From contig CALVNY010000002.1 in the NCBI GenBank assembly GCA_944350085.1, positions 1 to 51,218 on the forward strand: a DNA stretch of 51,218 nt. Reading direction: 5' to 3'. Shown here piece by piece: positions 45,420-51,218 of the stretch; positions within the stretch are counted from its first letter, which is position 1; each line of letters opens with the position of its first letter. A program made the translations under genes and the position numbers. The notes beneath the pieces are model-generated. The model saw only the letters and a program-made list of their open reading frames with translations, was not told where the DNA came from and did not search any database. This DNA comes from an uncultured Clostridia bacterium. Its GTDB lineage: Bacteria; Bacillota; Clostridia; Christensenellales; UBA1242.

Positions 45420-45653
45420 TTACTTAAATTTTATATTGCCACACAAAACTTCGGAGTAGGAGTAACTGGTTTTATCTAAATCGCATGGGCCATTTGCTTT
45501 AATTTCAAACATACTAGGATAAACCTTGTCTATTTTTGCACTAAGTTTAACTATTTTATTTCTGCCTTTGTTAACTTCCATATTAATATTTTTACCTTGC
45601 AAAAGTTTTATTTGTTCTTTTACATCTTCAATAGTTGTTAAATTATTCTTCAT
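45420..45653 (-). CDS. veg: Veg-family protein
   Basis: 77 aa from ATG 45653 (AAGGTGG upstream); the longer frame from 45746 has no such site. The sequence follows Bacillus Veg: a helix TTIEDVKEQIKLLQGKNINM, basic NKGRNKIVKLSAKIDKVYPS, then SYSYSEVLCGNIKF. Veg is a small DUF1021 protein that stimulates biofilm gene expression in B. subtilis. In Bacillus veg is just downstream of ksgA/yabG; here it is in the same neighbourhood but inverted. It is divergent from the SipL-like gene. Confidence 0.88.
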   Translation of the reverse strand: MKNNLTTIEDVKEQIKLLQGKNINMEVNKGRNKIVKLSAKIDKVYPSMFEIKANGPCDLDKTSYSYSEVLCGNIKFK

Positions 45654-45805
45654 TTTTACCACCTTAATTTTAAATATATACAATATTGTTATTACCAAAA
45701 TATGTAAAAATATTCTTATTTTACATTTTTCAATATTTTTTTGCATATTTTGAGTGAATTTATTATGTACATCTTAAAAAGAATTTTTTGATAACAAAAA
45801 TATTT

Positions 45806-45835
45806 GTCATATTTATTTGCACTCCTAAATAAAAT
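45806..45835 (+). promoter_or_regulatory. Possible sigma-E promoter of the SipL-like gene
   Basis: GTCATATT (45806-45813) matches a sigma-E -35 (consensus about GKMATATT). After 14 nt comes AATAAAAT (45828-45835), 6 of 8 positions like CATACAAT. sipL in C. difficile belongs to the mother-cell programme, so this fits, but the match is by eye. Confidence 0.4.
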
Positions 45836-45867
45836 ATTACTAGAAATTTATTTGGAGGATTTTAAAA

Positions 45868-47406
45868 ATGGCATTTGAACCAAATTATGAAAAGTTGGTT
45901 ACAAGTTACCGAAAAACATTAACCACGGCACAAGCACAAGTTGATGTTAAGCTTTCTACTGTTGATGCAAGCGAAATTAAAACAATTCTTTGTTCTAGTG
46001 CAAAATCGCACATAACAAAAGCCGAAGTTAATGGTAATGTTGTAAATTACAACGGATTAGTTAACTTTCAAGTAATATATGAAAGTGTAACAGGGGAAAT
46101 TTATGGGCTAGATTACACTGCAGAATTTATGGATAAATACACAGACGAAAGTGGGGCAAATATTTTTATGCCTATTGTAATGAGTGAAGTGGTTGATGTT
46201 GATGTTAATGTTGTTAACTCAACAACTATTTCTGCAACTGCAATAGTTGAAAACAGAATTGATGCAATTATTAATGAAAATGTGTCGGTTTTAACAAGTG
46301 TTGCTGGCGAAAATGTTTTTACTAATATGGAAACTAATACATATTACAATTTTTTAGGCGTTTTAAATGAAAAATATGACCTAACAAATGACATTGAAAT
46401 TAATGATGATGTTAGCAAAGTTTTGTCAATAACCCCATCAATTAGTTTAGAAAGTGTAACGCCTTTTACTGATTATGTTAAAGTTGTTGGTAATGTTTTT
46501 GTTGATATTTGTTATTTAACACAAGAAGAACAACCAAAGCCTAGAAGTTACACAACAACACTTGATTTTAATATGGAAGTGGCATTAAATGGCATTGTGG
46601 ACACAACTAAAGTTCAAAGTGATATATTTATTAACACATCTGACATTAAAGTAATAAGCACACTTGATTTAAATAAAGCAATTATTAACTTGGTTCTTCC
46701 AATAACTTACAATGGCTATGCGTTTAATAGTGTTGTGGTTGACAATGTTGCAGATTTATATAGCACAACCAACGAATTAAACATAACAACAAATAGTGTA
46801 AATAGTTTAACACCTTCTGCCACACTTACAGCAATGGAAAAAATTGATGGCAGTGTTATGGTTAATGATTCCTTTGTTGATGAAATTTTAGGTAATTGTT
46901 GCAACTATGTGACAGTTACATCAAGTTTTGTAGATGACGATTGTGTTGTTGTTGAAGGAGTTGCAAACACAACAGTTATATATTATAGCAAAGAAGATGA
47001 TGTTAAAAACAGCATAATTGTTGAAATGCCTTTTAGTGTTAGAGTTAAAGGAGAAAATTTAGATGAAAACTTTATGACAACTGTTAATGCTGTTGTTAGT
47101 GATATGTCAACAAAAAGTAAGCGTGGTCAAGAAATTGAAGTTTTTGCTAAATTATACTTGTATGTAGATGTTTACGGAACAAGCACAAATGCAGTAATTA
47201 GTGAAGTGAGTGTAGGGGAAGAAATTGCACCAAATAACTGTGCACTTAAAATTTATATTGTTAAGGATAATGAAACATTGTGGGATGTGGCAAAAGAGTT
47301 GGGAACAAGTGTTGATGAAATTATGGCTCAAAATCCAGACCTTGAACTTCCACTAAAAGCAGGAGATAGAGTTTATATTTACTATCAAAAAGTTATGGAA
47401 TTTTAA
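45868..47406 (+). CDS. SipL-like spore protein (SPOCS/DUF3794 repeats plus LysM)
   Basis: 512 aa. Several SPOCS (DUF3794) domains form most of the protein: the first at about 30-150 (STVDASEIKTILCSSAKSH, NGLVNFQVIYES), a second centred near 190-290, and a third near 330-450 (VTSSFVDDDCVVVEGVANT). The C-terminal ~50 residues are a LysM domain (IYIVKDNETLWDVAKELGTS ... NPDLELPLKAGDRVYIYY). This is the architecture of SipL, which links the coat protein SpoIVA to the forespore surface in Clostridioides difficile. GGAGG (45853-45857) precedes the ATG. The gene neighbours veg, consistent with the sporulation block. Confidence 0.88.
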   Translation: MAFEPNYEKLVTSYRKTLTTAQAQVDVKLSTVDASEIKTILCSSAKSHITKAEVNGNVVNYNGLVNFQVIYESVTGEIYGLDYTAEFMDKYTDESGANIFMPIVMSEVVDVDVNVVNSTTISATAIVENRIDAIINENVSVLTSVAGENVFTNMETNTYYNFLGVLNEKYDLTNDIEINDDVSKVLSITPSISLESVTPFTDYVKVVGNVFVDICYLTQEEQPKPRSYTTTLDFNMEVALNGIVDTTKVQSDIFINTSDIKVISTLDLNKAIINLVLPITYNGYAFNSVVVDNVADLYSTTNELNITTNSVNSLTPSATLTAMEKIDGSVMVNDSFVDEILGNCCNYVTVTSSFVDDDCVVVEGVANTTVIYYSKEDDVKNSIIVEMPFSVRVKGENLDENFMTTVNAVVSDMSTKSKRGQEIEVFAKLYLYVDVYGTSTNAVISEVSVGEEIAPNNCALKIYIVKDNETLWDVAKELGTSVDEIMAQNPDLELPLKAGDRVYIYYQKVMEF

Positions 47407-47430
47407 AATTAGTAATGCCATTTTTAAAAT

Positions 47431-47465
47431 AAAAAAGTGTTTATTAATAAACACTTTTTTTTGTT
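47431..47465 (+). terminator. Terminator after the SipL-like gene
   Basis: AAAAAAGTGTTTATT / AATAAACACTTTTTT near-perfect hairpin and T run. Confidence 0.9.
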
Positions 47466-47563
47466 TTTAATTTTATAACCTTTATTATTGTGATTAATTA
47501 AAATAAAAAAATATTATTTGTTTTTAATAATTATAAATTTCAAAATGAAAAATAAATTGGTGT

Positions 47564-47593
47564 GTATAAAAACAAAAAAACAAGTTAATAATT
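47564..47593 (+). promoter_or_regulatory. Possible sigma-F promoter of spoIIR
   Basis: GTATA (47564-47568) fits the sigma-F -35 (GYATA). After 15 nt comes GTTAATAATT (47584-47593), which fits 8 of 10 positions of GGNRANAHTR. spoIIR is a sigma-F gene in Bacillus. The match is by eye. Confidence 0.4.
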
Positions 47594-47620
47594 TAGAAAA
47601 CTTTAATAGGTGGGTTAATT

Positions 47621-48163
47621 ATGAAAAAATTAATTTGTTGTTTGGTGCTTTTAGTGTCAATTTTTAGTTTAGTTGGGTGTGCTTTAAATAATAACCAAAA
47701 TGAAACCCTTGCATCAAGTGATTATTTAAGAATACATATTAGAGCAAATAGCAATAGTATGGACGACCAAAATGTTAAATATATGGTTAAGGACAAAGTA
47801 GTTGAATTTTTAACCCCAATAATAGCATTGTGCAAAAGCAAAGAAGAAATGCAAAATGCAGTAAATAGCAATTTAAGGAATATTGAATCAGTTGCAAATG
47901 AAGTATTAAATGGCAATGGTTTTAATTATACTTCAAAAGCATACTTAAATTTTGAATATTTTCCAACTAAAACCTATGGGGACACAACGCTAGAAGCCGA
48001 TTTTTATGATGCAATTATAGTGGAACTAGGAAATGCTGATGGTAATAATTGGTGGTGCGTGGTATACCCACCATTGTGCTTTTTAAATGCAGAAGAAACA
48101 AGCACAGAAGGGTTTAGATATAAAAGTTTAATAAAAGAATTAATAGACAAATTTTTTAATTAA
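47621..48163 (+). CDS. spoIIR: Stage II sporulation protein R
   Basis: 180 aa. SpoIIR is secreted from the forespore and signals SpoIIGA to process pro-sigma-E in the mother cell. Family marks are YLRIHIRANSNSMDDQNVKY (with the RxHxxANS core), KDKVVEFLTP, LNFEYFPTKTYGD, and the late NNWWCVVYPPLCFLN. The N-terminus has a hydrophobic segment ending LVGC, so it could be a lipoprotein (Cys20). AGGTGGG precedes the ATG. sleB starts 10 bp after it, making a spoIIR-sleB-ypeB run. Confidence 0.94.
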   Translation: MKKLICCLVLLVSIFSLVGCALNNNQNETLASSDYLRIHIRANSNSMDDQNVKYMVKDKVVEFLTPIIALCKSKEEMQNAVNSNLRNIESVANEVLNGNGFNYTSKAYLNFEYFPTKTYGDTTLEADFYDAIIVELGNADGNNWWCVVYPPLCFLNAEETSTEGFRYKSLIKELIDKFFN

Positions 48164-48173
48164 AGGAGTTGAA

Positions 48174-48842
48174 ATGAAAAAGAAAAAAATTTTAATTTAT
48201 TTGTTTGTTCCAATATTATGTGTTATTTATTTTTTTGCAATTTTATGTGCTTTTAATGTGGTTACTTTTAATACTAAAAGCAATGTAGTTTATGCGTTAG
48301 GAGTTGATGCAAAAGCAGTGCAACAAAAACTAACAGAATATGGCTATTATAGTGGCGAAATAAATGGTTTGTTTGATGATGCAACAGTTGGTGCAATTAA
48401 AAGATTTCAAGAGGCAAATGGGCTTGAAGTTACAGGGGCTGTAAATGGAGCCACTGCAAATGCTCTTGGAATTTATATGAGCGAGCAAGACAACTATAAT
48501 TTATATTTACTTGCAAAATGTATTCATGCTGAAGCAAGGGGAGAACCCTATATTGGTAAAGTGGCAGTTGGTGCTGTTATTTTAAATAGAGTTGCTAGCC
48601 CAGATTTTCCTAACACCATTTATGGCGTAATTTATCAACCATGGGCGTTTACTTGCACACACGACGGACAAATTAACCTTGAGCCCGATAGAGCCTCTTA
48701 TCAAGCCGCTCAGGACGCTTTAAATGGCTGGGACCCTAGTTATGGAAGTTTGTATTACTATAATCCAGCAACGGCAACAAGTTCGTGGATTTTTAGCAAG
48801 CAAACCATAACAGTTATTGGTGACCATGTGTTTGCAATATAA
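48174..48842 (+). CDS. sleB: Spore cortex-lytic enzyme SleB
   Basis: 222 aa. SleB degrades cortex peptidoglycan (a lytic transglycosylase) during germination. It has an N-terminal signal/anchor (about 6-30), a PG_binding_1 domain (about 46-100; AVQQKLTEYGYYSGEINGLF), and a Hydrolase_2 catalytic domain (about 112-222) with the catalytic Glu120 in CIHAEARGEPYIGK, then AVILNRV, FPNTIYGVIY and YYYNPATATSSW. AAAGGAG precedes the ATG. ypeB follows 13 bp later, the standard sleB-ypeB pair. Confidence 0.97.
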   Translation: MKKKKILIYLFVPILCVIYFFAILCAFNVVTFNTKSNVVYALGVDAKAVQQKLTEYGYYSGEINGLFDDATVGAIKRFQEANGLEVTGAVNGATANALGIYMSEQDNYNLYLLAKCIHAEARGEPYIGKVAVGAVILNRVASPDFPNTIYGVIYQPWAFTCTHDGQINLEPDRASYQAAQDALNGWDPSYGSLYYYNPATATSSWIFSKQTITVIGDHVFAI

Positions 48843-48855
48843 TAAAGGAGAAAAT

Positions 48856-50181
48856 ATGAAATCTTATAAAAATGCATTAATTTCAGTTTCAATAGTGTGT
48901 AGTGTAACAATTTTGGCATTACTTTCTGTGTTATTTTATTATCTAAACAATTTTGGAACATATTCTAGCGTATTAGAAAATGTTTACAAAAAAAATTTAT
49001 ATGAGTTAGTTAATAATGTAAATAGTGTTGAAGTTGATATAAGTAAAATTGTAGCAACAACATCTTTTGACACGCAACAAAAACTTTTAAATTCCATTTA
49101 TGTTTCGTGTAATGACATAGAAAAAAATCTAAATAATTTGCCGATTAGTGCAACAAAAACCCAAAAAGTAACTAACTTATACAATGTTTTAAGTGGTTAC
49201 ACATATAGTTTAATTAGAAACAACAGTGTTTTGTCGGAAGAAAATTTAGATAGTTTGGAAGATTTACACACAAGTTGTTTAATAGTTATGTACGATTTAA
49301 ACACATATTTGAGCGATGTTACATTTAATTATAGTATACTTGGCGATGTTAACTTTGATGATGAATTAGATAGTAGTTTTAATGGTGGATTTACTGAAAG
49401 CAATATAAACGATAGCAGTGTTCCTAGTTTAATTTACGATGGACCATTTAGTGATTCTGTAACCAATAAAGAAATTAAAGGGCTAGGGGATATTGAAATT
49501 ACACAAGAACAGGCAATGGACATTGTAAAACAACATATGTTGGGTTATGAATATACTAGCGTTAGTTATGTTGGAGAAACAAATGGAAAATTTGCCACTT
49601 ACAATTATAATGTTGAAGGTAAAAATATAAAATTGTTTGTTCAAGTAACTAAATTGGGAGGAAAAATAATTAGCATAAATTCAAATGCCGAAAGTGGAAA
49701 CTATAATTATTCCTTAACACTAAGTAAAGAGTTGGCTCAAAGTTTTGCATTGAGCATAGGATATGAGGATATATATCCTGTTTGGGCACAAGAAGATGGA
49801 AATATTATTTATGTTAACTTAGCACCATTAGTTGATGGGGTTATTTACTATCCTGATTTAGTAAAGGTTAAAGTTGACAAAAGTAGGGCACAAGTTGTTG
49901 GATTGGACGGAACAAATTATTGTTACAACCATGTAAAAAGAAAAACACAAGCACCTACAATTTCAAAAGAAACTGCACTAAAAAAAGTAGGATCAAGGCT
50001 ACAAGTTGTAGACACAAATTTGGCAATAATACCAAACGAATTTGTTGGTGAAACATTTGTGTACGAATTTGTTTGCACATGGAAAGATTACGAATATTAT
50101 GTTTATGTTGATGCAAACACAGGTGAAGAAGTTGATATTTTAAGAGTTTGTAAAACCACTTATGGAAATCTTGTTGTATAA
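48856..50181 (+). CDS. ypeB: Germination protein YpeB
   Basis: 441 aa from ATG 48856 (AAAGGAG upstream). YpeB stabilises and localises SleB in the spore. It has one N-terminal membrane helix (about 5-30) followed by a helical region (about 35-160; YELVNNVNSVEVDISKI). The C-terminal half contains three PepSY-like repeats (ITQEQAMDIVKQHM, LTLSKELAQSFALSI, ISKETALKKVGSR), ending YVDANTGEEVDILRV. The order with sleB supports the name. A strong terminator follows. Confidence 0.95.
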   Translation: MKSYKNALISVSIVCSVTILALLSVLFYYLNNFGTYSSVLENVYKKNLYELVNNVNSVEVDISKIVATTSFDTQQKLLNSIYVSCNDIEKNLNNLPISATKTQKVTNLYNVLSGYTYSLIRNNSVLSEENLDSLEDLHTSCLIVMYDLNTYLSDVTFNYSILGDVNFDDELDSSFNGGFTESNINDSSVPSLIYDGPFSDSVTNKEIKGLGDIEITQEQAMDIVKQHMLGYEYTSVSYVGETNGKFATYNYNVEGKNIKLFVQVTKLGGKIISINSNAESGNYNYSLTLSKELAQSFALSIGYEDIYPVWAQEDGNIIYVNLAPLVDGVIYYPDLVKVKVDKSRAQVVGLDGTNYCYNHVKRKTQAPTISKETALKKVGSRLQVVDTNLAIIPNEFVGETFVYEFVCTWKDYEYYVYVDANTGEEVDILRVCKTTYGNLVV

Positions 50182-50228
50182 AATTTAAAATGAGATTTAA
50201 GGAAATAATTGGAAATTATTTATAAAAT

Positions 50229-50266
50229 AAATATGGTAAATGTGTTTTGCATTTACCATATTTTAA
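50229..50266 (+). terminator. Terminator after ypeB
   Basis: AAATATGGTAAATG / CATTTACCATATTT 14-bp perfect stem with a 7-nt loop and a short T run. Confidence 0.9.
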
Positions 50267-50336
50267 TGTAAAATATTATAGCTTAGATGATTTTGTAAAA
50301 AAATGTAGAAAAATGTTAAATTTTGACACCCTATAA

Positions 50337-50365
50337 TTTACAAAAATTATTTAATATAGTAAAAT
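50337..50365 (+). promoter_or_regulatory. Sigma-A promoter of the Rho-like gene
   Basis: TTTACA (50337-50342), 17-nt spacer, TAAAAT (50360-50365). A TTGACA also occurs at 50323-50328 but has no -10 at good spacing. Confidence 0.65.
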
Positions 50366-50383
50366 ATAGTACGGAGTGTTTTT

Positions 50384-51218
50384 ATGATAAATATTGAAAA
50401 ATCAACATTAGATAAATTAAGTATTCACGAACTTAGAGATTTAGCAAGGCAAGTTGGAGTGCATTTGCCAACAACTTTTAAAAGAGAAGATTTGTGTAAT
50501 GAAATTATGGCGATTGTTTTAGGCGAAAAAGAGCCTTACACTAGGAAAACAAAACAGGGTAGGCCACCTAAAATTTCTAGGAAATTAAATGATGTTGCTG
50601 AACTTCTTTTGCCAAACGAATTAGATAAGGAATATGTTTCTTCAGTATTTTCTTCGCCAGAGTTTGTTTTTAATGCAAACAGAGTTATTTATCAAAATGA
50701 TGAAGAAATTCCATTTAGTGGTCATTTTGTTGGATACGATAGTTACGGAATTGTTGTAAACAATAAAATGCAAAAAATTTATATTACAATAACTTTAATT
50801 AATAAATATAATTTAGTAAGTGGAGATTTTTTGGAAGGAACTTACAGAACTATTAGTGAAGACAGAAAGTTGGTTCAAACACTAAATACAATTAACAAAA
50901 TTGATGCTGATTCATATAAAAATGTTATGCCAAATAAAATTATGGCAAATAATTGCCTAAAAATTTTAGGTAATGAAATTTTGATTGGTGGAACAAATTT
51001 AATTTGGAATAGTAAATTTGATTTAAACAAATTGGCACAAAGTTTTTCAAAAGATTATTTGGTGGTTGTGTTAAATATTAATGTTAAGGACGAAAATTTT
51101 CAAACTATTAATGATAATATTTACACATTTAACATAAACTATAAATTACAAGATAAAGATATTTATGAATTAAGTGTAGCTGGAATTAATGATGCAAAAC
51201 GAAAAGCAGAAATGTCAA
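50384..51218 (+). CDS. Rho-like protein lacking the P-loop (3' truncated)
   Basis: At least 278 aa; the frame is open to the end of the window. GGAG (50373-50376) lies 7 nt before the ATG. Residues 9-46 match the Rho N-terminal domain (LDKLSIHELRDLARQVGVHL, then FKREDLCNEIM). A basic GRPPK AT-hook-like element is at 59-63. Residues ~107-172 match the Rho cold-shock/RNA-binding domain: FSGHFVGYDSYGIVV, KIYITITLINKYNLVSGDFL, DRKLVQTLNTINKID, in the order and spacing of Rho's DIYVSPSQIRRFNLRTGD. The stretch where Rho has its P-loop (APPKAGKT) reads GGTNLIWNSKFDLNKLAQSF (202-221) with no GK(S/T), and the DERPEE motif is also lost in VVVLNINVKDENF. It is therefore a Rho paralogue probably without ATPase activity; it may act as an RNA binder. 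The remainder is outside the window. Confidence 0.7.
   Translation, partial: MINIEKSTLDKLSIHELRDLARQVGVHLPTTFKREDLCNEIMAIVLGEKEPYTRKTKQGRPPKISRKLNDVAELLLPNELDKEYVSSVFSSPEFVFNANRVIYQNDEEIPFSGHFVGYDSYGIVVNNKMQKIYITITLINKYNLVSGDFLEGTYRTISEDRKLVQTLNTINKIDADSYKNVMPNKIMANNCLKILGNEILIGGTNLIWNSKFDLNKLAQSFSKDYLVVVLNINVKDENFQTINDNIYTFNINYKLQDKDIYELSVAGINDAKRKAEMS

Overview
The window is chromosomal DNA from a very AT-rich, low-GC, Gram-positive-type bacterium that carries endospore genes. It is most likely an uncultured Clostridia-like Firmicute. The evidence is a set of sporulation and germination genes (spoVG, spmA/spmB, a SipL-like SPOCS-LysM protein, veg, spoIIR, sleB, ypeB), Firmicute gene order (murB-PHP-whiA-dnaE-pfkA and a Bacillus yaa/yab-like block), strong Shine-Dalgarno sites, frequent TTG starts and near-consensus sigma-A promoters. 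There is no sign of an integrated phage, insertion sequence or CRISPR array. Intergenic DNA is extremely AT-rich and most operons end in clear U-tract hairpins.

Layout. 1-4.1 kb: the tail of an unidentified gene, a CNNM/CBS (HlyC/CorC) membrane protein and the ribosome-associated GTPase TypA. 4.1-5.9 kb: a small accessory cassette made of a divergent XRE repressor with two operators, a 75-residue protein built from exact 15-residue repeats, and a PD-(D/E)XK nuclease-like protein. 6.0-8.1 kb: a TasA/camelysin-like surface protein and an unrecognised protein. 8.6-12.1 kb: a 23S-5S rRNA unit with its own promoter and no 16S gene upstream. 12.2-16.2 kb: a low-complexity tract and a very large GLUG-repeat surface protein.

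16.4-30.6 kb is housekeeping: spoVG, murC, rpmE, prmC-prfA, a small Cys-rich membrane protein, an ArsR-type regulator, uvrC, then murB-PHP-whiA and dnaE-pfkA. 30.7-33.7 kb: a DUF378 protein, greA, an 84-residue conserved-looking protein and an MFS/GPH-type transporter. 33.8-42.2 kb resembles the Bacillus yaa/yab region (holB-ricT-trmN6-rsmI, then metG-tatD-rsmA), interrupted by an inverted spmA-spmB pair. 42.3-50.2 kb is sporulation and envelope: an unknown two-domain protein, a beta-propeller-like lipoprotein, veg, a SipL-like protein and a spoIIR-sleB-ypeB operon. The window ends inside a Rho-like gene whose sequence keeps the Rho RNA-binding half but has lost the ATPase P-loop.

How the genes work together: translation and its quality control are heavily represented (TypA, L31, PrmC methylating RF1, RsmA, RsmI, TrmN6, MetRS, rRNA), together with DNA replication and repair (DnaE, HolB, UvrC, TatD) and peptidoglycan precursors (MurB, MurC). 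The sporulation genes cover forespore-to-mother-cell signalling (SpoIIR), spore maturation (SpmA/B), coat attachment (SipL-like) and cortex lysis at germination (SleB/YpeB). The parts most worth a second look are the Rho-like protein without a P-loop, the stand-alone 23S-5S unit, the repressor/repeat-protein/nuclease cassette, and active-site changes in MetRS and phosphofructokinase.
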